Source: BOG-938 sp035524315 (lineage in GTDB: Bacteria > Pseudomonadota > Alphaproteobacteria > Caulobacterales > Caulobacteraceae). From it: DNA of 64,000 bases. Location: contig DATKPD010000079.1 in the NCBI GenBank assembly GCA_035524315.1, positions 1 through 64,000 of the forward strand. The letters run 5' to 3'. The position numbers were made by a program, and so were the translations under genes. This document shows, in pieces, positions 14,728 through 22,633 of this stretch (its first letter is position 1; every line of letters begins with the position of its first letter). The notes below the pieces were generated by a model. It did no database searches and was not told the origin of the DNA. It saw nothing but the letters and a program-made list of their open reading frames with translations.

Positions 14728-16461
14728 ATGTGGTCGCCTTCGACTGAACCGACCTGGACGCACACCCGCTTGGCCGCCCCTCCCGTCATCAATGCTGAAG
14801 CCCGCGTGGCGATCGGGCCCGACGATCGATCGGGCATACTGGTCTGGCACGCGGTGTGGCTCCTGACCCTGACGGTCGCATTCGGCGGGCTCCTGGTCGC
14901 CCTGCCGGTCATTCCCTGGCCGATCGTGTGGGCCTTCGCCTTCGCCGTGCTTCCCGCGCTCGCGGCGCTGGCGCTGCACGAAAGCGATGGCCCCCGCGCG
15001 CGCAGCCTGCTGCTGGTGATGTGGGCGGTGTGCGGCGGCCTGGCGTGCGGCATGGCGGGCGGCGTATCCGGTCCCCTGGCCGCCTGGTGCCTGGCGCCGG
15101 CGGCGGCGGCGGCCATGCTGGGCTCGCGCCGGCTGTGGACCGAGGCGGCGGTCCTGGCGGTGATCACCGGGGCCGTGGTCGCCCTGGCCCAGATCGCCCA
15201 CCTGTGGCCCGCCCCGCCCGCCGAACCGATTCGTTTCTTCCTCGGTCTTCTATCCCTGACCACCCTGGGCGTGGGCCTGGCGGGCGGCCTGACCCTCTCG
15301 CGGCGACGGCTAGAGGCCCGCTATGCGATGGACAAGGCCGCCAGCGACGGCTTCGAACGGCTCCTGACCCGACAGCCCCACCTTCTGGCGGCGTTCGACG
15401 CCGATGGCCGCGTGCTGTCGGCTTTCGGCTATTCGCCGGGCGGCTTGTCCGAGGCCCTGCTACTGGAGCAGGGTCTTGTGGCCAGCGCCGAGCCCGCAGA
15501 CCGTCCGGATCTCACGCTGGCGCTGGACGCCGCTTTGGCGCATGGACGGTCCGAGGCGGTGTTCCGCCCCCTGGACCACGTCGACCGCTACATCGGCGTC
15601 AGCCTGGCGCGCGCCGAGCCCGACCGGCTGGTCGGGGTGCTGCAGGACATATCCGGCCAGAAGGCGCGCGAGGCCCAGCTCGAGGCCGCCCGCGACCAGG
15701 CCGAGGCCCTCAACACCGGCAAGTCGCGCTTCCTGGCGAATATGAGCCATGAGCTGCGCACCCCGCTCAACACCATCATGGGCTTCTCGGACATGATGCG
15801 CGCCAAGCTGTTCGGTCCGCTTCCGCCCAAGTACGCCGAATACGCCGACCTGATCCACGAATCCGGCCGCCATCTGCTGGACCTGATCAACGACGTGCTC
15901 GACATGTCCAAGATCGAGGCCGACCGCTACCAACTGCACCTGGAGGCGATCGACGCGCGCGATCCGGTGGCTTCGGCCCTGCGCCTGATGCGGGTGCAGG
16001 CCGACGACGCCGGCGTGGTCCTGCGCGGCAGCCTGCCGGCTCTACCGTTGCTGGTCATGGCCGATAGCCGGGCGATCAAGCAGATCGTGCTCAACCTGCT
16101 GTCCAACGCGCTGAAGTTTACTCCCCGGGGCGGCCGGGTGGACCTCAGCCTGGAGCCCCAGGGCGGGGCGCTGGAGCTGGTGGTGGCCGACACCGGCGTC
16201 GGTATCGCGCCCGACGACGTCAAGCGCCTGGGCCAACCGTTCCAACAGGCGGGCGACGCGGCCCAGCGCGCTCGCGGGGCTGGGCTGGGCCTGTCGCTGG
16301 TGCGCGCCTTCGCCGAGCTGCACGGCGGTCAAATGATCATCGAGAGCGTCCTGGGCGAGGGCACCTCGGTGATCGTGCGCATTCCCGGCCCGATCCTGGA
16401 ACCGCAGCCCGAAAGCCGGCCCAGCGCCAAGGTCATCGCCTTCAACCCGAAGGTCGGCTAG
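14728..16461 (+). CDS. divJ: Membrane sensor histidine kinase, DivJ-like
   Basis: About 577 residues. An N-terminal region of roughly six to seven hydrophobic helices (residues 35-195) is followed by a PAS-like segment (about 215-310), a HisKA domain (KSRFLANMSHELRTPLNTIMGF, with phosphoacceptor His) and a HATPase domain with N box LNLLSNALKFTP, G1 DTGVGI, and G2 GAGLGLSLV. The layout and the LFGPLPPKYAEYADLIHESG stretch closely resemble Caulobacter DivJ, the polar kinase that phosphorylates DivK in cell-cycle control; other PleC/PdhS-type kinases share part of this. No receiver domain is attached. The start chosen is ATG 14728; the frame is open further upstream but overlaps sufE. It is divergent from sufE. 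Confidence 0.75.
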   Translation: MWSPSTEPTWTHTRLAAPPVINAEARVAIGPDDRSGILVWHAVWLLTLTVAFGGLLVALPVIPWPIVWAFAFAVLPALAALALHESDGPRARSLLLVMWAVCGGLACGMAGGVSGPLAAWCLAPAAAAAMLGSRRLWTEAAVLAVITGAVVALAQIAHLWPAPPAEPIRFFLGLLSLTTLGVGLAGGLTLSRRRLEARYAMDKAASDGFERLLTRQPHLLAAFDADGRVLSAFGYSPGGLSEALLLEQGLVASAEPADRPDLTLALDAALAHGRSEAVFRPLDHVDRYIGVSLARAEPDRLVGVLQDISGQKAREAQLEAARDQAEALNTGKSRFLANMSHELRTPLNTIMGFSDMMRAKLFGPLPPKYAEYADLIHESGRHLLDLINDVLDMSKIEADRYQLHLEAIDARDPVASALRLMRVQADDAGVVLRGSLPALPLLVMADSRAIKQIVLNLLSNALKFTPRGGRVDLSLEPQGGALELVVADTGVGIAPDDVKRLGQPFQQAGDAAQRARGAGLGLSLVRAFAELHGGQMIIESVLGEGTSVIVRIPGPILEPQPESRPSAKVIAFNPKVG

Positions 16462-16471
16462 CGGCCCGCAT

Positions 16472-17365
16472 CTATCGCGCGCCCGCGCCCAGGAACGCCA
16501 AGCCGGCCGCGAAGTCGCCCACCTCGAAATAGGCGCGCCGCACCTCGTCGCCCGCCGGGCCCGCGAACACGAAGTCCACGCCGATCGCTTCGCGCGGGTC
16601 GAGCGCGCTCAGGGCCTGGACGGAGGCGGCGGGAAAGCGGAAGGCGATGGCGCGGCTCGCGCCCTGGGGCAGCAGGGCCAGCTCGGCGGGCAGGCGCGCC
16701 TGGGCCAGCACCACCCGCTGCGCCTCGGCCGGCGGCAGGCGCGCGTAGAGCGGCGCGGCGCCCGTCAGATTGGCGATGTACGGCGTGGGCGCGCGCGTGG
16801 GATCGCGCAGCACCAGCCGCGCCGCGTAGGGCGTCTCGCCGTCGCTGAAGGCGCCCACGGCGGTCAGATAGGCCTGCGGGCCCTTGGCGGCGACGCCCAG
16901 GGTCATGCGGTCCAGGCCCACGTGCGCGCTCTGCGACAACCGCCATTCGCTGTTGACCACGCTCTGGCCGCGCACCGCGCGCCAATCGCCGAGGTCGCCG
17001 GGAAAGGTCATGGCGGTCAGGCTGGCGTAGGCCTTGAACGCCTGGCGCGCCCGGTCGGCCGCCGTGCGCACGTCCGCCCCGCCGCACGCCGCCGCCTTGG
17101 CTCGCGCCTGGGCCCGGCCCAGCGCCGCGTCCAGCGCCGCGGCCGATGTTCCGGCGCGCAGGGCGGTGTTGCGCGCCTGAACCGCGCTGGCGGCGAGGGC
17201 GGCGGCGATGTCGGGCGTGAACAGGGCGCAGTGAGTATTGGCCGCGATCATCACCGCGCGTTCGTAGTAGAGCTCCGCCGCGCTCTGAGCCATGGCCGGC
17301 CCCGCGGCCGCGCCGAGCGCGACGCCGATCAGGGCCATAAGGCGAACGCGCCGGGGTGAAGACAT
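16472..17365 (-). CDS. Secreted/periplasmic protein of unknown function (297 aa)
   Basis: Signal peptide with LMALIGVALGAAAGPAMA ending at an AMA-Q cleavage site. The mature part starts SAAELYYERAVMIAANTHCALF and contains two Cys that may pair (HCALF and AAACGG). The rest is Ala-rich with mixed helix and strand and no motif I recognise. The start at 17365 gives a normal signal peptide; the open frame extends 14 codons further. Convergent with the DivJ-like gene, eleven bases apart. Confidence 0.6.
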   Translation of the reverse strand: MSSPRRVRLMALIGVALGAAAGPAMAQSAAELYYERAVMIAANTHCALFTPDIAAALAASAVQARNTALRAGTSAAALDAALGRAQARAKAAACGGADVRTAADRARQAFKAYASLTAMTFPGDLGDWRAVRGQSVVNSEWRLSQSAHVGLDRMTLGVAAKGPQAYLTAVGAFSDGETPYAARLVLRDPTRAPTPYIANLTGAAPLYARLPPAEAQRVVLAQARLPAELALLPQGASRAIAFRFPAASVQALSALDPREAIGVDFVFAGPAGDEVRRAYFEVGDFAAGLAFLGAGAR

Positions 17366-17456
17366 GGGACGGGGGACCGCTAAGGCCGAGCTTGACAGCG
17401 AGGCCATATGACTAGACCCAGGCGCGTTTCCGCTCCGTTACCCTCGGGAAGCCTTG

Positions 17457-17789
17457 ATGCTGCTGGCGACTGATGTCTGGGTGGGCGCCCTGATCCGCCG
17501 GGCCGAGATCGCCGGCGCCTTCGCCATGGTCGCGCGCAAGGGCGACGCCCGCGCCGGCTCGGTGGTGGTGCGCGCCATCAACAGCCGCACCCGCCGCTCG
17601 CGCCTCTATACCGAAGCTTTCGGCGCCGATGGCGAGCGCATGTGGATGGAGCCCGTCGCCGACGGCGCGGAGGACGCCCTGGACCGCTATGTGGAAAAGG
17701 CGCGCAGGGTCGATCCGGACCTGTGGGTGGTGGAGATCGAGGACGGCGAGGGCCGCCACTTCCTGACCGAGCCCGTAGCGAAGCCTTAA
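17457..17789 (+). CDS. DUF1491 family protein (110 aa)
   Basis: Compact alpha/beta protein matching the DUF1491 pattern: TDVWVGALIRRAEIAGAFAMVARKGDARAGSVVV, then Trp/Pro and DPDLWVVEIEDGEGRHFL. The family is common in alphaproteobacteria and has no known function. No signal peptide. A TTG directly before ATG 17457 could also initiate. Divergent from the secreted protein gene on its left. Confidence 0.75.
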   Translation: MLLATDVWVGALIRRAEIAGAFAMVARKGDARAGSVVVRAINSRTRRSRLYTEAFGADGERMWMEPVADGAEDALDRYVEKARRVDPDLWVVEIEDGEGRHFLTEPVAKP

Positions 17790-17856
17790 CCGCGTTCCTA
17801 AACCGGGACGAAATCGCTTCGTGCCATTCTGAGGGGCCTAAACACCGGGTCCCTTT

Positions 17857-18237
17857 ATGCATTTTCTGCTCAACGACGTCGTTTTCAAGGTCACCGCCGA
17901 AGATCTGGCCAATAGTCGGATCGGCTATCGGTTCGCGGCGATCGATTTCGACTTCGTTCAGATGCTGGGCCAGGAATTGTTCGCCGAGCACCCGCTGGTC
18001 CATCGCACCCATCCCGAGCGTGCGATCAAGCTCGCCGCCCTGATCCTATTCAAGGCGCCCTCGATCAATGCCGCTCTGTTCGTGGCGCCGTCGGAAAATT
18101 GCCGGCCGCGAGACGTCGCGGTGCGCTACGCCAGCCTCGACCTGCCGGTGATCGCCGCCCTGTCCGCCCTGCAGACGCGCGAGGCCCTGACCCCAACCAT
18201 CGCCGACCGCCAGGTGTGGCGCCGGATGGCCGCCTAG
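17857..18237 (+). CDS. Hypothetical protein (126 aa)
   Basis: Starts MHFLLNDVVFKVTAEDL and has no signal peptide or membrane helix. The central part (HRTHPERAIKLAALILFKAPSINAALFVAP) is hydrophobic with Ala/Leu, and the C-terminus contains VIAALSALQTREALTP. I recognise no family. It lies 67 bases after the DUF1491 gene and 76 bases before prfC on the same strand. Confidence 0.6.
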   Translation: MHFLLNDVVFKVTAEDLANSRIGYRFAAIDFDFVQMLGQELFAEHPLVHRTHPERAIKLAALILFKAPSINAALFVAPSENCRPRDVAVRYASLDLPVIAALSALQTREALTPTIADRQVWRRMAA

Positions 18238-18313
18238 CCTTCAAAGGCCCGGCGGGGCCGGTTTGGCCGCTGGGCATTTGCCAGCGCCCCCGTGCCACGC
18301 TATTCGCGGCGCG

Positions 18314-19915
18314 ATGAGCCGTTCCTCCCCCGCCGCCGAGGCCGCGCGCCGACGCACCTTCGCGATCATCTCGCACCCCGACGCCGGCAAGACCACCCTG
18401 ACCGAGCACCTGCTGCTGGCCGGCGGGGCGATCCGGGCGGCCGGCGCGGTGCGCGCGCGCGGCGAGAACCGGCGCACCCGCTCGGACTGGATGAAGATCG
18501 AGCGCGAGCGCGGCATCTCGGTCTCGGCCAGCGTCATGTCGTTCGAGCACGATGGGTTGATGTTCAACTTGCTCGACACGCCGGGCCACGAGGACTTCTC
18601 GGAAGACACCTACCGCACCCTGACCGCGGCGGACGCTGCTGTCATGGTGCTGGACGCCGCAAAGGGCATCGAACCCCAGACGCTCAAGCTGTTCGAGGTC
18701 TGCCGCCTGCGCGACATCCCCATCGTCACCTTCATCAACAAGATGGACCGCGAGGCGCTCGATCCGTTCGAACTGCTCGACGAGATCGCCTCCAAGCTGG
18801 CCCTCGATCCCGCGCCGCTTTACTGGCCCGCCGGCTCGGGCGGCCGCTTCAAGGGCATGATCGACCTGCGCGCCCAGACCTTCCTGCCCTACGCCAAGAA
18901 AAGCGCCGACGAGCCCGAGGGCCATCCCGCCCCCGTGGGCCTCAAGTCCAATGCCGTGGTCCAGCACATCGACGCCGAGGCGCTGGAGGAGGCTCAGGAG
19001 GGCGCCGAACTGGTGCTGGGCGCCTCCAAGACCTTCGATCCGGAATCCTTCCTTGAAGGCCACATGACGCCGGTGCTGTTCGGCTCGGCCCTGCGCCATT
19101 TCGGCGTGGACGAGCTCTTGGCCGTGCTGGGCGCCTATGCCCCCGCGCCAAAGCCGGTCAAGGCCGAGCGCGGCGGGGCCGAGACCCACGTGGCGCCAGG
19201 CGAGGCCGAAGTGTCGGGCTTCGTGTTCAAGGTCCAGGCCAATATGGACCCCAACCACCGCGACCGCATCGCCATGCTGCGCCTCACCTCGGGCCGCTTC
19301 ACCCGAGGCATGAAGCTCAAGGTCCAGAACACCGCGCGCCAGATCTCGATCAACGCCCCGATCATGTTCATGGCGTCCGACCGCGAACTGGCCGAGGAGG
19401 CCTTCGCGGGCGACGTGATTGGCGTGCCCAACCACGGCGTGCTGCGCGTGGGCGACAGTCTGTCGGAAACCGGCGCCCTGCGCTTCGCCGGCCTGCCCAA
19501 CTTCGCCCCCGAAATCCTGCGCCGCGTGCGCGTGAAGGACCCGCTCAAGGCCAAGCACCTCAAGAAAGCGCTCGAAGGCCTGGCCGAAGAGGGCGTAACC
19601 CAGCTGTTCCGCCCCAGCTTCGGCTCGGACTTCATCGTCGGCGCGGTCGGCCAACTCCAGTTCGAGGTGATGCAGGACCGCCTGGCCAACGAATACCAGC
19701 TCGACGTGATGTTCGAGGCTTCGCCCTACGGCGAGGCGCGCTGGCTGACGGGCGCCAAGGCCGACCTGGAGGACTTCGCCGGCAAGCACCGCACCGCCAT
19801 GGCCGAGGACATCGACGGCCAGCCGGTCTACCTGGCCAAATCGACCTGGGACATCAACTACGCCGCCGAGAAACACCCCAAGCTGGGCTTCCACCGGGCG
19901 AAGGAGCGGGGGTAG
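18314..19915 (+). CDS. prfC: Peptide chain release factor 3 (RF3)
   Basis: Translational GTPase that recycles RF1/RF2 from the ribosome. G1 is HPDAGKTT, switch I around RGISVSASVMSF, G3 DTPGHEDF and G4 NKMD. The middle and C-terminal domains follow the RF3 pattern (FKVQANMDPNHRDRIAMLR, FAPEILRRVRVKDPLKAKHLKKAL). The length of 533 residues is standard. Start ATG 18314 gives the conserved RRRTFAIISHPDAGK beginning at about residue 13. Confidence 0.95.
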   Translation: MSRSSPAAEAARRRTFAIISHPDAGKTTLTEHLLLAGGAIRAAGAVRARGENRRTRSDWMKIERERGISVSASVMSFEHDGLMFNLLDTPGHEDFSEDTYRTLTAADAAVMVLDAAKGIEPQTLKLFEVCRLRDIPIVTFINKMDREALDPFELLDEIASKLALDPAPLYWPAGSGGRFKGMIDLRAQTFLPYAKKSADEPEGHPAPVGLKSNAVVQHIDAEALEEAQEGAELVLGASKTFDPESFLEGHMTPVLFGSALRHFGVDELLAVLGAYAPAPKPVKAERGGAETHVAPGEAEVSGFVFKVQANMDPNHRDRIAMLRLTSGRFTRGMKLKVQNTARQISINAPIMFMASDRELAEEAFAGDVIGVPNHGVLRVGDSLSETGALRFAGLPNFAPEILRRVRVKDPLKAKHLKKALEGLAEEGVTQLFRPSFGSDFIVGAVGQLQFEVMQDRLANEYQLDVMFEASPYGEARWLTGAKADLEDFAGKHRTAMAEDIDGQPVYLAKSTWDINYAAEKHPKLGFHRAKERG

Positions 19916-19990
19916 GGCGGCTATCGTCAGCGAGTTTGCGCCAGCGATTGCCGCTGTCTCGACACGCGACATTTCCGCTCAACTGTGATT

Positions 19991-20011
19991 GGCCTATGCT
20001 CAGGCCTATGC
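19991..20011. promoter_or_regulatory. Tandem GGCCTATGC repeats before vapB
   Basis: GGCCTATGC occurs at 19991-19999 and again at 20003-20011, a 12-base period, 12 bases before the vapB ATG. Toxin-antitoxin operons are usually self-repressed through repeated sites at this position, so this is a candidate operator. Confidence 0.4.
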
Positions 20012-20023
20012 CATCATGGGTTT

Positions 20024-20257
20024 ATGAACGACTATCGTCACATCAAGCTGTTCAAGAACGGACGCAATCAGGCTGTTCGGATTCCACGCGAGTTTGAACT
20101 GCCGGGCGACGACGCCATCATCCGGCGCGACGGGGATAAGCTCATCATCGAGGCTGCTCCGCCGCAGTCGCTGCTGGCGCTGTTGTCTCAGCTGTCTCCT
20201 ATCGATGAGGATTTCTCCGATATCGACGACGCGCCGCCGTCGCCGGTCTCGCTTTGA
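20024..20257 (+). CDS. vapB: VapB-type antitoxin (AbrB/MazE fold)
   Basis: A 77-residue antitoxin. The N-terminal half is an AbrB-type swapped-hairpin DNA-binding domain (HIKLFKNGRNQAVRIPREFEL, DDAIIRRDGDKLIIEA). The C-terminal tail (LLALLSQLSPIDEDFSDIDD) would wrap the toxin. Its stop overlaps the toxin start by four bases (TTGA), so the pair is translationally coupled. Confidence 0.9.
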   Translation: MNDYRHIKLFKNGRNQAVRIPREFELPGDDAIIRRDGDKLIIEAAPPQSLLALLSQLSPIDEDFSDIDDAPPSPVSL

Positions 20258-20655
20258 CCCGCTACCTTCTCGACACGAACATTCTCTCAGACTTGGTGCG
20301 CAATCCCCAGGGACGGATCGCCGACCGCATAGCCGAGCTTGGCGAAGATGCGATCTGCACCAGCATTATCGTCGCGGCCGAGCTACGGTTTGGGGCCGCC
20401 AAGCGAGGCTCGCCACGCCTGACGCTCCAACTGGAGCGGATTCTCGGGGCGATCGAGGTCGAACCGTTCGACGCGCCCGCCGATGCGGCTTACGGGGCCG
20501 TGCGGGCTCAACTCGAAACGGCCGGCTTGCCCATTGGCGGGAATGACATGCTGATCGCGGCGCACGCGCTGTCCGCGGGACGGGTTGTGGTGACCGACAA
20601 CGAGCGGGAGTTCACGCGGGTCAACGGACTGCTCGTCGAGAATTGGCTGCGCTAA
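20254..20655 (+). CDS. vapC: VapC-type PIN-domain ribonuclease toxin
   Basis: A 133-residue PIN domain with the four acidic positions: the Asp in YLLDTNILSDLV, the Glu in VAAELRFGA, the Asp in GGNDMLIAA and the Asp in VVTDNEREF. It is an endoribonuclease neutralised by VapB; targets of the family include initiator tRNA and other RNAs. The start is TTG 20254, overlapping the vapB stop. It looks intact. The pair sits between prfC and a GNAT gene with no recombinase nearby. Confidence 0.9.
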   Translation: MTRYLLDTNILSDLVRNPQGRIADRIAELGEDAICTSIIVAAELRFGAAKRGSPRLTLQLERILGAIEVEPFDAPADAAYGAVRAQLETAGLPIGGNDMLIAAHALSAGRVVVTDNEREFTRVNGLLVENWLR

Positions 20656-20734
20656 GGCCGCCCGAAAACTCGTCCCGACCTACTACAGGTTTTTCCGCTT
20701 CAAAATTTGGCGGCGCCGCCGCGATTGGCCTCCG

Positions 20735-21193
20735 CTACAGCGCCAAATGAAAGAACTGGTTGAACGCGCTCGGCGCGTAGTCCGCGAACGCTTCGCCCTG
20801 GATGAAGCCCCGTCGGCGGTAAAGGGCCAGGGCCGGCTCGAAGGCGGGGCCGCTGCCGGTCTCCAGGCTCAGGCGGCGATAGCCGCGCCGCCGGGCCTCG
20901 CCGATGATGTGCTCCAGCAGCGCCGCGCCCACGCCCTGTCGCAGATGGCGCGGATCGGTGCGCATGGACTTGAGCTCGCCGGCCTCGCCGCCCAGGGCCT
21001 TGAGCGCGCCGATGCCCGCCAGGGCCTCGCCGCGCCACACCGACCACACGGTCACGTCCGTCCGCTGAAGGCCTGACAGGTCCAGGGCGAAGGAGTGTCC
21101 CGGCGGCGAGTCGGCCTGCATGCCCGAAAGGTGCAGCGCCAGGAGCGCGCGCACCGGCTCGCCGCTAAGATCGTCCTGGCGAATATCGAACAT
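20735..21193 (-). CDS. GNAT family N-acetyltransferase (152 aa)
   Basis: GNAT fold with the acetyl-CoA loop in RHLRQGVGAALLEHIIGEARRRG, preceded by GELKSMRTDP and followed by LSLETGSGPAFEPALALYRRRGF, a layout shared with PhnO/YafP-like and amino-acid analogue acetyltransferases. The substrate is unknown. Start ATG 21193 (MFDIRQDDLSG). It is thirteen bases downstream of the MFS exporter on the same strand, so probably co-transcribed with it; a joint detoxification role is an inference. Confidence 0.8.
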   Translation of the reverse strand: MFDIRQDDLSGEPVRALLALHLSGMQADSPPGHSFALDLSGLQRTDVTVWSVWRGEALAGIGALKALGGEAGELKSMRTDPRHLRQGVGAALLEHIIGEARRRGYRRLSLETGSGPAFEPALALYRRRGFIQGEAFADYAPSAFNQFFHLAL

Positions 21194-21206
21194 CGCGCCG
21201 CGCCCT

Positions 21207-22460
21207 TCAGCCCTTTTTCCGCTCGATGTTGGGCAGCAGCGCCGCAGCCAGCCCAAGCGCTGGCAGGAAGGCGCACAGGCGGTAGACATAGGCCACGCCG
21301 TGGCCGTCGGCGACCATGCCCAGCGCCGCCGCGCCCAGCCCGCCCACGCCAAACGAGAAGCCGAACGCCAGGCCCGAGACCAAGCCCACATGGCCGGGCG
21401 CCAGTTCCTGGGCGAACACCACCATCGCCGGAAAGGCCGAGGCCAGGATCAGGCCGATGATCACCGTCAGCGGCCAGGTCCAGATCAGCGGGACATAGGG
21501 CAAGAGCAGGGTGAAGGGCAGCACGCCCAGAATCGAGAACCAGATCACGTACTTGCGCCCGAAGCGGTCGCCGATCGGCCCGCCCGCCACCGTGCCCACC
21601 GCCACCGCCGCCATGAAGGCGAACAGGTGCAACTGGGCGGCCTGCACCGACAGGTGGAAGCGCTCGATCAGATAGAAGGTGAAGTAGCTCGTGATGCTCG
21701 ACAGGTAGAGGTACTTGGAGATGATCAGCAGCATCAGCACCGCGATGCCGAACACCGCCGTGCGGGGCGGGATCGGCGGGCCGGCCGCCTTGGCCCTCTT
21801 GGCCGCCGCCAGCCGCTCCAGCCCATGGGTCTTGTACCATTGGCCCACGTTCCACAGCGTGGCGCACGACAGCAGGGCCAGCAGGGCGAAGGCCGCCAGG
21901 CTCGACTGGCCCCAGCGCACCACCACCAGCGCCGCCATCAGAGGGCCCAGCGCCTGGCCCGCGTTGCCGCCCACCTGGAACACCGCCTGGGCCAGGCCGT
22001 GGCGCGAGCCGGCGGCCATGCGCGCCACGCGCGAGGATTCCGGGTGGAACACCGACGAGCCCATGCCCAGCAGGCCCGCGCCCGTCAACAGGATAGGATA
22101 GCTGTGCGCGAAGGCCAGCACCGTCAGCCCGGCCAGGGTGAACAGTGTGCCCCCCGGCAGGGCCAGGGGCGTGGGCCGCTTGTCGGCGTATAGACCCACC
22201 ACCGGCTGCAGCAGCGAGGCGGTGCACTGGAACACCAGGGTCACCAAGCCGATCTGGCCGAAGTTCAGGCCGAAGTCGGACTTGATGTCGGGATAGATCG
22301 CCGGCAGCAGCGACTGCATCATGTCGTTGAGCATGTGGCAGAAGGCGACCGCCCCGATCACGCCGAACACCGTGGCGGTCTGGGCCTTGTTGCTCGGGTC
22401 CTGGGCCTGTCTGGCCGCCGCGGCGCCGTCGTCCGCCTCCGTCTTCGTCGCCACCGTCAC
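21207..22460 (-). CDS. MFS transporter, Fsr (fosmidomycin resistance) type
   Basis: About 417 residues with twelve predicted helices. FCHMLNDMMQSLLPAIYP, the GLYADKRPTPLALPGG loop and GMGSSVFHPESSRVARMAAG are characteristic of the Fsr subfamily, proton-driven exporters known for fosmidomycin export in E. coli. Start GTG 22460 is chosen because GGAGCGG lies seven bases upstream; ATG 22490 and an open frame to 22571 exist. The native substrate here is unknown. Confidence 0.85.
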   Translation of the reverse strand: MTVATKTEADDGAAAARQAQDPSNKAQTATVFGVIGAVAFCHMLNDMMQSLLPAIYPDIKSDFGLNFGQIGLVTLVFQCTASLLQPVVGLYADKRPTPLALPGGTLFTLAGLTVLAFAHSYPILLTGAGLLGMGSSVFHPESSRVARMAAGSRHGLAQAVFQVGGNAGQALGPLMAALVVVRWGQSSLAAFALLALLSCATLWNVGQWYKTHGLERLAAAKRAKAAGPPIPPRTAVFGIAVLMLLIISKYLYLSSITSYFTFYLIERFHLSVQAAQLHLFAFMAAVAVGTVAGGPIGDRFGRKYVIWFSILGVLPFTLLLPYVPLIWTWPLTVIIGLILASAFPAMVVFAQELAPGHVGLVSGLAFGFSFGVGGLGAAALGMVADGHGVAYVYRLCAFLPALGLAAALLPNIERKKG

Positions 22461-22633
22461 TTTTCCGCTCCGTACGCCGGAGCCCGCCATATAGGCCGCT
22501 TTCGGCGCATGTAAATTATTGACAGGCGTTAACCTTTCTCGCTCCGCTACGGCGTCGCCTTTGCTCCCCAAACGTTGAACCCGCGCCGGCAGTCCCGATG
22601 TGGGACAGCCCAGGGGCCGTCGGGAGTCGCCAG

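Noticed and set aside
20709..20720. GGCGGCGCCGCC palindrome between vapC and the GNAT gene
   Set aside because: Short and composed of a common GC-rich repeat pattern, without a T-run; not distinguishable from background.
22505..22530. CtrA-type TTAA-N7-TTAA box near TTGACAGGCGTTAAC
   Set aside because: Only one half-site fits; the spacing does not give a second TTAA.
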